This document shows, piece after piece, positions 1 through 10,004 of a DNA stretch of 64,000 nucleotides (position 1 is the stretch's first letter; every line of letters begins with the position of its first letter). The position numbers were made by a program, and so were the translations under genes. A model generated the notes under the pieces. It ran no database searches. It saw nothing but the letters and a program-made list of their open reading frames with translations, and was not told where the DNA came from. Source of the DNA: Dipteris shenzhenensis (Eukaryota > Polypodiophyta > Polypodiopsida > Gleicheniales); NCBI GenBank assembly GCA_047967505.1, contig CM106538.1. One strand, given 5' to 3'.

Positions 1-1350
1 CAAAAGTCCTTAGCATTTGTTGAAAATCAGTCAGGCAAGAAGCTCAAATGCTTGCGCACTGATAATGGAGGAAAGTATACCTCTCATGCATTTAAGAATT
101 TTTGTGAGCTACGTGGCATCAAGTGAGAGTTGACTACTCCTAAGAATCCTTCTCAGAATGGGGTTGCTAAGAAGATGAATAGAACTATTCAAGAAAGGAA
201 TATAAGCATGCTTTCTAATGCCGGTCTACCTCATGGCTTTTGGGCTGAGTCTATCAAGACAACAGTACATCTTATCAATAGATTGCCTAGCAAGGCACTA
301 GATGGGAAAGTGCCAGAAGAGGTTTGGTCAGGCAAGCCACCATCTTATGGGCATCTTCGTGTATTTGGTTGTGAAGCTTATGTTCATATCCCTAAGGAAA
401 AATGTAGCAAGCTTGATCCAAAGTCAAGGAAGTGCATTTTTCTTGGATATGGTGATTTAGGCAAGATAGGATACCGATTGTGGGATCCAGAGGCCAAGAA
501 GATAGTACGCAGCCATGATATTATCTTTAATGAGGACAAGATGCACAAGAAGCTAGAAAAGACTGTTGAGATACGCAGAGTGGTGTTTGAAGAGGATGGA
601 CAACCACCATATGAGAGGCATGCACAACCTGTTCCACATGATGCAGGGCATGGACAACCCATAGATTGTGAGGTGGGAGAGCCACATCTAGGTGGACAGC
701 CTTAAGTTATGCAGGAAAATCAGTTGGGACAGCAAGATGCTCATGGTGAGCAAGTATTGAGATGTTCCACTAGAGTCTCATGACCTCCACAGAGATATGC
801 TCCATCTCTGGATTATGTCCTATTGATAGATTGTGGTGAGCCTTCATGCTTTGAGAATGCTATGTCTAGGAATGATAGGCATAAGTGGGAGAAGGCTATG
901 TAGTTAGAGATGGATTCTTTGATGAAGAATGCTACTTGGAATTTGGTTTATCTACCCAAAGGAAAGCATGCATTGCCATGGAAATGGTTTACAAGCTGAA
1001 GATGTCTCCAGCAGATGCATTGCCTAAGCATAAGGCAAGGTTGGTAGCCAAGGGTTTTAAGCAAGAGAAGGGTATTGACTTTGATGAGATCTTTTCCCCA
1101 GTGGTGAAGATGACTACCCTTTGTATAGTGCTTGCATTGGTTGCCAGACAGGACATGGAGATTGTCCAAATGGATGTAAACATAGCTTTTCTACATGGAG
1201 ATCTTCATGAGAACATCTATATGCAGCAGCCAGAGGGGTTTGTTGTGCACGGCAAAGAACGGATGGTATGCAAGCTTCAGAAAAGTCTTTATGGATTGAA
1301 GCAGGCTCCTAGGGAGTGGTACCATAAGTTTGATGCATTTATGCGATCCC
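1..1350 (+). pseudogene. Outer copia element, integrase and first half of RT (broken)
   Basis: This is the pol region of a Ty1/copia retrotransposon read from the first base of the window. Integrase core and C-terminal part run from 1 to 705 in frame 1. The motifs TDNGG, AKKMNRT (the third catalytic acid would sit before KMNRT and is Lys here) and CIFLGYG are visible. An in-frame TGA at 124-126 breaks it. A TAA at 703-705 and further stops interrupt the linker. A frameshift near 940-960 moves reading to frame 3, where RT continues as KARLVAKGFKQ, QMDVNIAFLHGD and SLYGLKQAPREWYHKFDAF. At 1350 the RT frame is cut by the inner copia. It resumes at 6843. The 5' part of the element lies outside the window. 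It is certainly copia and certainly inactive. Confidence 0.93.
1346..1350. repeat. Target site duplication ATCCC, left copy
   Basis: ATCCC directly precedes the inner copia and recurs directly after it at 6838-6842. Removing the inner element plus one copy restores the outer RT reading frame (FMRS joined to QGYTRSE), which supports this as the real insertion point. Confidence 0.9.
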
Positions 1351-1520
1351 TGAGAGTGCTCTCAATGGAAGCAAGAATGGAAGAGGGAGAGAGAGAAACA
1401 GAGAGCCACACAAGTTTTGGTGGGTGTAGAACACCCTAATCTTCTTTTTCATTCATTTATATATGTGTTTGAGTATTGTACATAACCGGGGTAAAGGCAC
1501 AATGACCTTTAACCCCCATA
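1351..1520 (-). repeat. 3' LTR of the inner copia
   Basis: This 170-bp repeat matches 6668-6837 with a few substitutions. Its inner edge on the plus strand reads CCCCCATA where the partner reads CCCCCACA, so the terminal TG/CA base is mutated in this copy. Confidence 0.93.
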
Positions 1521-1531
1521 ACCTCCCACTT
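1521..1531 (-). other. Polypurine tract of the inner copia
   Basis: On the minus strand the bases just inside the 3' LTR read AAGTGGGAGGT, a typical copia plus-strand primer. The outer element carries the same AAGTGGGAGG before its own LTR at 7172-7181. Confidence 0.8.
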
Positions 1532-1573
1532 AAAGGACAATGTGCCTTTAAGGGAGAACAACCAGTGAGCATA

Positions 1574-2380
1574 CTATCCAATGCCCATCAATACATGACA
1601 ATACTCAAACCGTTGACTAGGTAGACTCTTCGTCAGCATATCTGAAGGGTTATCATCTGTATGAACCTTGACAAGCTCTATGCGCTTGTCCTCAAGTACC
1701 TCCCTGATGAAATGGTACCTGGCCTCAATGTGTTTGGTCTTTGCATGAAAGACCGGATTCCGTGCTAACTGAATAGCACTCATGGAATCACTATGCAATG
1801 TCGGTACACCTGTATGAATCCCCAAATCTCCCACTTGCCGATCAAGCCATATAGCCTCCTTGCAACCCTCTGTGGCTGCAACATACTCAGCCTCTGTGGT
1901 AGACAAAGCAACACACTTCTGTGTGCAAGACATCCATGACACTGCACCACCTGCAAAGGTGAACACATAACCAGAAGTGGATCTCCTACTATCCACATGC
2001 CCTGCATAGTCTGAATCTGTGTACCCAAGTACACGCATGTCTCCTCTACCAAAGCAGATGCACATCTCCTTGGTACCCTTCATGTACCTCATGATACACT
2101 TAACTACCTCCCAATGCCTCTTTCCTAGATTAGCCATATATCGGCTAACAACTCCCACTGCAAATGCAATGTCTGGTCTAGTAGCTATCATAGCATACAT
2201 AAGACTCCCAATTGCTGATGCATAAGGAACCTTGGTCATCATGGCCCTTTCCTCATCTGATTTGGGACTATCTGTATGACTCAGTTTCACATATGGGGCA
2301 ATGGAGTACTCACTGCCTTCCCCCCCTCCATATTGAAACGCTGCAATACTTTTGTAACATACTCTTTTTGTGAAAGCCAA
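1574..2380 (-). CDS. Inner copia RNase H and end of RT
   Basis: An open frame of 268 codons covers the C-terminal part of copia pol. Reverse transcriptase ends with the conserved IGSLMYAMIATRPDIAFAVG block. It is followed by a copia-type RNase H with acidic residues in YTDSDYAG, STTEAEYVAA and LHSDSMSAI, the usual D-E-D series that cleaves RNA in RNA:DNA hybrids. The C-terminus has the usual TKSLPSQRFEYC pattern and stops 53 bp before the LTR. The first ATG is internal to pol, so this is not an independent start. The domain looks intact, but the upstream RT is damaged. Confidence 0.92.
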   Translation of the reverse strand: MAFTKRVCYKSIAAFQYGGGEGSEYSIAPYVKLSHTDSPKSDEERAMMTKVPYASAIGSLMYAMIATRPDIAFAVGVVSRYMANLGKRHWEVVKCIMRYMKGTKEMCICFGRGDMRVLGYTDSDYAGHVDSRRSTSGYVFTFAGGAVSWMSCTQKCVALSTTEAEYVAATEGCKEAIWLDRQVGDLGIHTGVPTLHSDSMSAIQLARNPVFHAKTKHIEARYHFIREVLEDKRIELVKVHTDDNPSDMLTKSLPSQRFEYCHVLMGIG

Positions 2381-2813
2381 AGGAGTTTCCTACTCCGATC
2401 ACGCATGATGCGCATACCAAGAATATGACCTGCAAGTCCCAAATCCTTCATATCAAAGGCCTCATGCAACTTGGCCTTTAATGCATCTAGCTCATAAGTA
2501 TTCTTGCTAGCCAATAGCATATCATCCACGTTTAGTGCCACTTCATTTTGTGGACCCATTTACATGGCAATGCTTTCTTTCCATGTGGCAAAGAAACCAA
2601 GTCCCAAGTCTTATTCTTCATAAGTGAACTCATCTCTGATTGCATATAGCATACTCCCACTTGCATTGATCCTCATGCATCATAGCCTCTCTGTAGCAAG
2701 AAGGCTCCCCACAATCAGTAAGCATCACATAGTCTACCCTTGGAACAAACCTATCAGGCGGTCTAGACACTCTAGATGATCTTCTCAAGGGCATTTCAGC
2801 TTGCTATCCCACC
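2287..2813 (-). pseudogene. Inner copia RT with internal deletion
   Basis: Reading the minus strand, the start of RT is seen at about 2700-2560 (KNKTWDLVSLPHGKKALPCKW). It then jumps to NVDDMLLASKN at about 2535, and continues through DMKDLGLAGHILGM to 2287. In copia elements about 90-100 residues, including the first catalytic motif, lie between these blocks. Here they are missing, and the usual YVDD reads NVDD. A frame change also separates this piece from RNase H at 2380. The reverse transcriptase therefore cannot be functional. Confidence 0.88.
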
Positions 2814-3629
2814 TACATATCAGCCACATTTGGCTCATCATTTCCACCAATAGATGATCCATCATCTACCCTTGATTGTATACTTGTGGGAGTACTTGGT
2901 GGTACCATTTCTTGCACATTTGGTGCATGGACAGCTTGTTGTCTATCAACATATGCAGGTGGATTCACATCCTTGAAAGTGATTCTCCTCATTTCCACAT
3001 CCCTCATGGGTGCCTTATGCATCTTCTTCTCATTCAAGACTACATCATGGCTGCGTATGATCTTCTTTGCTTCTGGATCCCAGAGACGATAGCCCATCTC
3101 TCCACTTTCACCATAACCCAGAAAGATGCATTTCCTAGACTTAGGATCTAGCTTCTTTCGAAGCTCTTTTGGCACATGTGCATATGCCTCACACCCAAAT
3201 ATATGCAAATGAGAGTAAGAGGGCTTCTTGCCACTCCATGCCTCTTCAGGAATACCACCATCCAAACTCTTACTAGGTGATCTATTGATCACATGCACTG
3301 CAGTCTTCATTGCCTCAGCCCAAAAACCACCAGAAAGACTTGCATTGGAAAGCATGCATTGCAACCTTTCTTGAATGGTACGGTTCATTTTTTCTGCAAC
3401 TGGATTTTGCTTTGGATGTGAGCTCCCTCTTAATCCCACATGTATCACAAAAATGCTGAAAGTCATGAGAGATATACTCTCCACCATTGTCAGTCCGTAG
3501 GCATTTAAGCGTTCTACCTGGCTGATTCTCAACCAAGGCCAGCCATTTCTGAAATACCTGGAACACATCACTCTTCTGAGCTATAGCATAAGCCCACACT
3601 TTCCTAGTTGCATCATCAATGAATGTCAC
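2813..3629 (-). pseudogene. Inner copia integrase, frameshifted
   Basis: The integrase core begins at 3629 (FIDDATRKVWAY) and continues with TDNGGEY, giving the first two catalytic Asp residues. Near 3410-3430 the frame changes. The second half is open from 3571 to 2813 and carries AEKMNRTIQER (the catalytic Glu), FWAEAMKTAVHVINR and CIFLGYGESGEMGYRLWDP. The domain is thus complete in content but split by one frameshift. Integrase joins element cDNA to host DNA. It is about 80% similar by eye to the outer element at 1-705. Confidence 0.9.
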
Positions 3630-3646
3630 ATAGTATTCAGCCCCGC

Positions 3647-3868
3647 CTAATTACCGTGTAGGCATGGGACACATATGTCTGAATGCACCAAATCAAGCTT
3701 TTCAAACTCTTTCTTTCCCTTTCTTTTATGGGATGATTTAGTCTGCTTCCCATAGAGACAGTACTCACAAAATTCAAAATCAGAGAAACTCAAATGCGAT
3801 ACATAACCCAAATGGCATAAGAGTTTCATTCCATTTTGGCTCATGTGCCCCAACCTGCAATGCCACAA
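3647..3868 (-). pseudogene. Inner copia GAG-pre-integrase zinc-binding domain
   Basis: An open stretch of 73 codons shows WHCRLGHM and CEYCLYGKQ, the His-His-Cys-Cys zinc-binding pattern that precedes copia integrase. It is followed by LDLVHSDI, the start of the integrase core. A stop separates it from the integrase frame at 3629. Upstream, up to 4034, the frame is interrupted. Confidence 0.88.
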
Positions 3869-4033
3869 AGAAGTGCTTGGCTACTCGGTTATTGCAACAA
3901 CATGATCAAATACCCTTGATACATGTAAGGGATACAAAGTCCCACACTTGGCACCCCTGGCCAAAAGCATAGAGCCCTTCTGAATTTTCCAACTCTGAAA
4001 GCCAAAAGTGGTGCGAAAACCAGCATCATCTAG

Positions 4034-4351
4034 CTAACCCACTGAAATAAGACTCTTGGTCAACTTAGGCACATGTCTCACATGTTTCAAAATAAATGCA
4101 GACCCATTTGCAAAAGAAAACTTTATGTCACCTACTCCCACTATGTCACATGCATAGTCATTTCCAAGATGCACACAACCTGTCTTTCCACTGTCATAAG
4201 TGAAGAACCATTCCCTATGGGGAGTAACATGGAATGAAGCACCAGAATCCAAAATCCAATCCTGGGAATCTGCATAATCTGACGTGGTAAGCAACTCTGC
4301 AGATAAACTAGACATGAAGAGAACGTCATTGTCACTATCATGTGTGTGCAT
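4034..4351 (-). pseudogene. Inner copia aspartic protease region
   Basis: The frame includes WILDSGASFHVTP, the copia aspartic protease active site (D-S-G-A), which would process the polyprotein. It overlaps the end of gag by 14 bases in another frame. The amino-acid text runs on logically from gag (INAHT into HDSDNDV), so a small indel in a TG-rich run near 4338-4350 has most likely split one original gag-pol frame. Confidence 0.88.
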
Positions 4352-5207
4352 TGATCTCCTCGATCTTTACTTTTCCTTTGTCCTCCCTTGGACTCTCTTC
4401 CTTTTGATTTGCACCCCGATTTGCATTCTTTTTCTTATCCTTTTGCTCTCTTTTCAGCTTGTAGCAATCCTTTTTCATATGGCCCTTCTTGCCACAGTGG
4501 TAACACTCAATGTTCCGTGCCCTAAATTTGCTACGAGACTTCCCTCTTTCTCGAGACTTCCCCCTAAACTGTGATATGCCCCTTTGCACACTTAAGGCTG
4601 CATCCTGCTTGTTGCCATCCATAGACTTCTGTCTAATCTCCTCGGCCAACAAGCTACCCACAACATCATCAAATTTTAGTACTCCACCAGGTGCGGAGTT
4701 ACTGATAGCTATACGGAAGGTATCCCACGAGGATGGCAATGAACATAAGAGAAATATTGCCTTAGTCTCTGCATCAAAATTCATCTTTTGAGCCTGAAGC
4801 TGGCTGAAAATAATATTGAATTCATTCAAGTGAGAAGCAATGGAGACCCCTTCCTTCATCTGCAGCTCAAACAACCTCTTCACGAGGTAAACTTTATTAG
4901 AGGCAGTTTCCTTTTCATAAGTGGCACACAGTTTCTTCCACAAATCTTCCGTAGTCTGCGCATTTACTACTGTGAAATAAACTGACTCTGCAAGATGAAG
5001 TCTAATAGTAGATTTTGCTAATGCATCCAACTCATTCCAATCATCCTCAGACATATTTGCACGCTTAGCTTCAATCCCTGTCAAGGGTTTAATCTGCTTC
5101 TTTTGAATAAGCACGCCCCTTATTTGTTCTTTCCACAAAGAAAAGTTTGTCCCATCAAAATTTTTAATGCTAAAGTCCTCCTTTTCAGACATGGAAGAGG
5201 ATGCCAT
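4338..5207 (-). CDS. Inner copia gag
   Basis: An open frame of 289 codons starts with MASSSMSEKEDFSIKNFDG and has the copia gag-like core (LWKKLCATYEK, LHLAESVYF, SLPSSWDTF). A single CCHC zinc knuckle, CYHCGKKGHMKKDC, lies near residue 238, followed by a Lys-rich tail. Gag forms the particle that packages element RNA. The start is chosen because it is the first ATG after a long untranslated leader and matches the usual gag N-terminus. The frame is the only undamaged gag in the window. Confidence 0.92.
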   Translation of the reverse strand: MASSSMSEKEDFSIKNFDGTNFSLWKEQIRGVLIQKKQIKPLTGIEAKRANMSEDDWNELDALAKSTIRLHLAESVYFTVVNAQTTEDLWKKLCATYEKETASNKVYLVKRLFELQMKEGVSIASHLNEFNIIFSQLQAQKMNFDAETKAIFLLCSLPSSWDTFRIAISNSAPGGVLKFDDVVGSLLAEEIRQKSMDGNKQDAALSVQRGISQFRGKSRERGKSRSKFRARNIECYHCGKKGHMKKDCYKLKREQKDKKKNANRGANQKEESPREDKGKVKIEEINAHT

Positions 5208-6654
5208 GATGCAAATGAAGCAAAAAACCCAAATGCTAGTGCCTACAAGAGAGAATCACATCAAATACCATGTACACCCAAATGTGTATGCCACAATAGA
5301 GTGAAATATCACCAAAACTCATGTCTCAAAGCATCTGACTCATGTGCATATACTATGCATCCATATGAGCAAATCTGGCCCAAAAGAAAATGCCAACTAC
5401 AATGGCAATCCAAAATGCCAATAAGTGCCAAATGACTCAAGCATAAACACCGTCCACTGGCATATGAATTAATAATATCTCATCCAAGAGAGCATAGCAC
5501 TATCAGTGCATCACTTGCAATGTGTCAAAGCTGTCCCTCAGCATAAAATAGCATCCATGTGCAAAGCGTCCATAAAAATAGCATCCCACAAGGCAATTTG
5601 GGCCTATCAGCGCATCCAATAAGGAACGCAATGCATCCAAATGGCCTATAAATCATCCACTGCAACCCCACTGCAACCCAATGCACACCACAAATGAGCG
5701 CACACTGCTCATGCAACCAGAGTGATTTGCATCAGGTATGCTGAAGAAATCATAGTCCACGGTAATGACCGCTACTGAAAATAGAACCTGAGATGCCTCA
5801 AAACATGGGCGCCATTGCATAATCGGACTTAGCAAGAAAATATGCAAATATCTCTCTTCTACCGAAACTCCAAAATCCCAACCGATGAGTGAGAAATGGG
5901 AGTCAACACTTATCCACTGCCATGTGGCATAAATATAAGGTTTCAAAACTTTAGAATGAAAAATGCATAACAGAGAGACAAAATCGAATACACAGAGATC
6001 TATAACTCTGAAAATCCTACACTGAATCATGTAAGAACTGACAGGTAGGGGTTTTTGGGCGTCTGGAACGCAATGGGACAGACGGTTTTGAAAACCGTGG
6101 TCTCAATCACTGGGTCCAACACACGGACTGAAAAACGTTTTTGGAAACAGAGTTGTTTGTAAACTCCACCGGAGTGCGAATGATGAGTAACATAGAAGTT
6201 TTAGGACCTCTTGAGTCCACCGGAACTGAGAGATCTGCAAATGGGTACTCCAAACTTGAGTTCCAACACCCAGGCAGAAAAACGCAGAAACTAACACAGT
6301 GAGTCAGATTTCCAATGAAATGATCCCAGATTCAAGAATGAAGGTGTTTCCAAGCTCCTGAAGTGAAGTGGACACCAAAAGCAAGCAATAGTTGCCTCTA
6401 CAAGTCAATACGGAGTCTTTGTCATGGAACGGAACAGGGAAAAGCTCAAAAAACGACTTTTTCTTTGAAAACACTTAACAAGCTCTCAAAACCACTTTGC
6501 AAAGCCAAAGTGACTTTTCCAAAGGTTCCTCCAAGGTCTCTGCACACTCGGATGCAAGTAAAGTCACCCACAAAGCTTCCCACAGAGCTTCTCCTTCCTC
6601 CCACAGAGCTGCTGAGCTTCAAGCATTCACGCACGCTCAGCTAGAACACCCGGG
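5208..6654 (-). other. Long 5' leader of the inner copia
   Basis: About 1.45 kb lies between the primer-binding site and gag. Copia leaders are usually far shorter. No coding domain is visible on either strand; short open frames show no family features. It may hold packaging and translation signals or captured sequence. Confidence 0.6.
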
Positions 6655-6667
6655 CTCTGATACTAGT
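6655..6667 (-). other. Primer-binding site of the inner copia
   Basis: Just inside the 5' LTR the minus strand reads ACTAGTATCAGAGC, one change from TGGTATCAGAGC, complementary to the 3' end of plant initiator Met tRNA. It fixes the element's direction as minus. Confidence 0.85.
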
Positions 6668-6837
6668 TGAGAGTGCTCTCAACGGAAGCAAGAACGGAAG
6701 AGGGAGAGAGAGAAACAGAGAGCCACACAAGTTTTGGTGGGTACAAAACACCCTAATCTTCTTTTTCATTCATTTATATATGTGTTTGAGTATTGTACAT
6801 AACCGAGGTAAAGGCACAGTGACCTTTAACCCCCACA
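6668..6837 (-). repeat. 5' LTR of the inner copia
   Basis: This is the 170-bp partner of 1351-1520. It ends on the plus strand with CCCCCACA and is followed directly by the second ATCCC duplication (6838-6842). It should hold the element promoter. Confidence 0.93.
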
Positions 6838-6842
6838 ATCCC

Positions 6843-7182
6843 AAGGGTACACACGGAGTGAGACAGATCATTGCCTCTAAGAATTGCAGGAGAGGTTCTA
6901 GTTTTGCACTGTGATAGTCAAAGTGCCATCCATTTGGCACGGAATCTTGTCTTCCATGCGAAGACAAAGCATATTGATGTGAAGTATCACTTCATTAGAG
7001 AGGTGATTGAGGACAAGCGCATCTAGCTTGTCAAGGTTCACACAGATGAGAACCTTGTAGATCTGCTTACAAAGAGTCTTTCCTCAGAGTGGTTTGCACA
7101 TTACAGAGTATTGATGGGTGTCGGATGACATTAGGATGCCCATCTTCTCCCTTAAAGGCGCATTAGCCTTTAAGTGGGAGGT
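6843..7182 (+). pseudogene. Outer copia, RT remnant joined to RNase H tail
   Basis: The first codons (QGYTRSETDHCL) continue the RT frame broken at 1350. After about 16 codons the sequence jumps to the end of RNase H (CDSQSAIHLARNLVFHAKTKHI and LLTKSL). The second half of RT and most of RNase H, over 200 residues, are therefore deleted. It ends in MGVG and a stop, then a polypurine tract at 7172-7181. Confidence 0.9.
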
Positions 7183-7333
7183 TGTTGGGGTAAAGGCCAA
7201 TGGCCTAGTATATACCCCTTTGTACCATACATACATAATAAGAGCTTACCTTGATCTGGGTGAGTTAGCACCCACAATTTCGGTGTTCTCCCTTTCTTTG
7301 TTGCTTTCTGATAAGACCTCCTCTCCATCAACA
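7183..7333 (+). repeat. 3' LTR of the outer copia (right end provisional)
   Basis: It starts TGTTGGGGTAAAGG just after the purine tract AAGTGGGAGG, as expected for a 3' LTR. The end at TCAACA is inferred because gypsy coding sequence starts immediately after. The 5' LTR is outside the window, so the length cannot be checked. Confidence 0.65.
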
Positions 7334-8277
7334 AACTTAGAAGAATTACAGATATTCTAAGGTTTGTCTAGATCCTATACGAGATTCGACCAGCTTAAGG
7401 GGAAGGGAAGCACCTGCATATGGGATGAACCCCAAAAGAGCAATTTTGAAAAATTAAAAGTAGCTATAGCAACAGCTCATGTCTTAAAGGTAGTGGATCC
7501 CAATGAACCATTTGTGGTTGAGACAAATACCAGTGATTTTGCTGTTGGGGCGCTACTTCTACAAAAGGCTCGGCCAGTAGCTTTTGAAAGCAAAAAGTTA
7601 GATCGTGCCCAACGAAATAACTTGACATATGAGAAGGAATTGTATGCTATAGTTTATGATTTGAAGAAGTGGAGGCACTATTTTTATGGTGCCAAATTCG
7701 AGATCATCTTTGATCAAGAGAGCATTAAGTGGATTTGCAATCAGCCAGAGCTTAAAGGTAGAAAAGCTAGATGGGCTAAATTACTACAAGAGTTTGATAA
7801 ACAATTGACATATCAGAAACAGAAGTTTAATGTGGTAGTAGACTCTCTTAACCGAATGCCAATTGTTAATGAATTGAGTTTTACTCAATTTCAGAATGAT
7901 TTCCTAGAGTCTTTAAAGGGGAAATGTGAGTTTGACCCTCACTTCTGTGAAATATGGAAAGCAATTAGAAATAGGGATCCAACTAATCGAGAGGCTTTCA
8001 CTGAGGGAGTTGCCTGGAAATGGTGACACACCACAGGTTGGTGATAAAGGACTCAAGTGGAAAAAATATACTATTGAGAATGGTTACCTACTCTACAAGA
8101 GTATGTGTCCCGGATAATAATGACATTAAGCGCCAAATTCTTTTTGAATGTCATGATAGTCCGAGTGTTGGACACTTGGGAATTCAGAAGACGTATGCAC
8201 TTCTGAAAAGGCAATTCTTTTGGCTTGGAATAGGTAAGGACATCCAAGATTATGTATTGAAGTGCCAAAAATGCTAG
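7334..8277 (+). pseudogene. Gypsy RT end, RNase H and integrase zinc domain
   Basis: The sequence enters in Ty3/gypsy reverse transcriptase (NLEELQIF, stop at 7358-7360, GLSRSYTRF). It then passes into gypsy RNase H with ETNTSDFAVGALLLQ, RPVAFESKKLDRAQRN and YEKELYAIVYDLKKWRHY, open to 8026. After a frame change it shows the HHCC integrase domain with HDSPSVGHLGIQKT and CQKC followed by a stop at 8275. These domains copy element RNA, remove it and bind DNA ends. Everything 5' of the RT end is missing, at the junction with the copia LTR. Confidence 0.9.
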
Positions 8278-9215
8278 GTCAATAAAGCTGAATGCCTTAA
8301 GGTAGGAGGTCTCCTACACCCATTGGAGATTCCATCTGGGAAATGGGAAAGCATCTCCATGGATTTTATTATGGGATTACCTAGGACACAGAGGGGGCAC
8401 AACTTTGTATGGGTAATTGTTGATCGATTGATCAAGATGGCTTATTTTATTCCTGTCAATGAAGATGTTAAAACCCCAGAATTAGCTAGGCTGTTTGTGG
8501 AGCATATTTATAGATTGTATGGGCTAAGTTGGTATTGTTAGTGACCAGGATAGCAAATTTAACAGCCATTTTTTGAGGGCTATGTTTTTGAGGTTAGAAA
8601 CTTCATTGAATATGAGCACCGCAGATCATCCATAGAATGATGGTCAAACTGAAAGGGTCAATCAGATCATTGAAGATATGCTTTGAGCATATGTAAGTAA
8701 ATGGCAAACTAATTGGGAATGATATTTTCCCATATTAGAATTTGCATATAACAGTGCCAAACATTCAGCTACATATTTTAGTCCATTCATGATGATGTAT
8801 GGATTTCAACTAAGAGCCCCAATGGCAGTGGGACTTGAAAAAGAGAAGGTTCAAGCGGCCAAAGACTTTCTTGAAGATATGAATCAAATGCTTAAGCTAG
8901 CTAAAGATAGCATAGGAAGAGCTCCGGATAGAGCATGAAGTTATGCAAACCCCCACTGTAGAAGGTTGGAGTTTGAAATAAATGAGAAAGTCTATCTCAA
9001 GGTACCTGAATCTTCAAAATCTTTAAAGAGAGGTAAATGTCCGAAGTTGTCTCCTAGGTATTGTGGACCACTCACAATACTTAAGAGAATTGGAGAACTT
9101 GCTTACAAATTAGCCGTACTTGAGGGATGTAGAGTACATCCAATTTTTCATGTTAGTAGGCTAAAAAGAAAATTAGGAGATGATGATAATCTCATTAGAA
9201 ATGAAGTCCTAGTTT
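8278..9215 (+). pseudogene. Gypsy integrase core and C-terminal domain (broken)
   Basis: Integrase core follows the zinc domain: SMDFIMGLPRTQRGH and VWVIVDRLIKMAYF (8340-8460). Several stops and frame changes follow to about 8960. From 8966 an open frame of 83 codons carries the gypsy integrase C-terminal block (VYLKVP, KLSPRYCGPL, LAYKLAV, HPIFHVSRLKR). The order fits a chromovirus-type gypsy element. It is inactive. Confidence 0.88.
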
Positions 9216-9410
9216 AACTCATTGAAATTTCATCTTTACCACACGAACGAGAAAGAATTTTAGATAGGCAAGGAAAAAGAACACGACATACAATATGGCA
9301 AGAATGTCTGGTTAAGTGGAAAGATAGGCATGAAGAGAGTTCAACATGAGAAAGGGTAAACAATCTCCAAAGGAGGTTTCCCAATTTTTTTTTCAAGGAC
9401 GTAAACCATT
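9216..9410 (+). pseudogene. Degenerate chromodomain of the gypsy element
   Basis: After a stop, translation shows LPHERERILDRQGKRTRHT, then LVKWKDRHEESS, matching the usual C-terminal chromodomain of plant chromoviruses (RIL..R and VKWKG..EE..TWE). The Trp in the last motif is replaced by a stop. The chromodomain targets integration to marked chromatin. Confidence 0.7.
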
Positions 9411-9426
9411 CTTAAGGGGAAGGGAA

Positions 9427-9694
9427 TGTTACGTTAGCCATAATCATGAAAGTATGAGGATTGGTTATGGTGAAGTGGGAAACCAGAGGGCTCGGCAGCA
9501 CTTGCAATAGAATGGAGTGCAATGTGAAGGTCCAAAGGAAGGCATAGAATTACTAAGGTCCATTATGGACACATGGCACTCAAGTAGGTTACAAGTGGCA
9601 AGTGCTGGGCTTGGTGGGAGGATTCCGGAGGGAGCATGAGAAAAGTCGAGAAAAGAGACAGGCTCATAATGAAGGGATCCGTTTGGCAGGGTGG
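9427..9694 (+). repeat. Start of the gypsy 3' LTR, truncated
   Basis: A purine run (AAGGGGAAGGGAA, about 9413-9426) is followed by TGTTACGTTAGCC, a typical polypurine tract and LTR start. The LTR is cut at 9695 by the next LTR element. Its continuation was not found after 11724. Confidence 0.7.
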
Positions 9695-9992
9695 TGATGG
9701 GATATCTCAAGGTGTATGCCTCAGGCACACCTTATGTTTCTATGTGTGAGTGCTAGAGGCACAGTTAGGTGCCCACAAGCACAGTTAGGTGGTGGAGAGC
9801 CACATAGGATGATTGAGAGAATCTAGGAGTAGATTGAGGAGATGATTGTGGAGCTCTGAAGTCATCAGTGATGTCAGTGAGCATGTATGAGGTGCCTACT
9901 TAAGGACCTCACTCTTCTTCATTCCAAAAAGCAAGTAATGCAAGTATTCTGAGTTTGTGTCCACTCTTTCCTTTCCTTTCAGCTTACCAACA
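9695..9992 (+). repeat. 5' LTR of the non-autonomous element
   Basis: It begins TGATGGGATATC and ends CCAACA, with the primer-binding site immediately after. The first 99 bp recur at 11626. Confidence 0.85.
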
Positions 9993-10004
9993 TGGTATCA
10001 GAGC
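9993..10004 (+). other. Primer-binding site TGGTATCAGAGC
   Basis: This is the exact 12-base complement of the plant initiator Met tRNA 3' end, abutting the LTR end. Confidence 0.9.

Larger units (their letters stand above)
1351..6837 (-). mobile_element. Inner copia retrotransposon, complete ends, coding region broken
   Basis: A full-length Ty1/copia element lies on the minus strand inside an older, related copia. It has two 170-bp LTRs (1351-1520 and 6668-6837) differing by only a few bases. Sense-strand LTR ends are TGTGGGGG and CTCTCA. A primer-binding site (6655-6667) and polypurine tract (1521-1531) sit where expected, and the target duplication is ATCCC. Order on the sense strand is gag, protease, GAG-pre-integrase, integrase, RT and RNase H, the standard copia order. 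Gag and RNase H are open. There are frameshifts after gag and in integrase, and the catalytic core of RT is deleted, so it could move only with proteins supplied in trans. Close LTR identity implies a fairly recent insertion. Confidence 0.95.
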
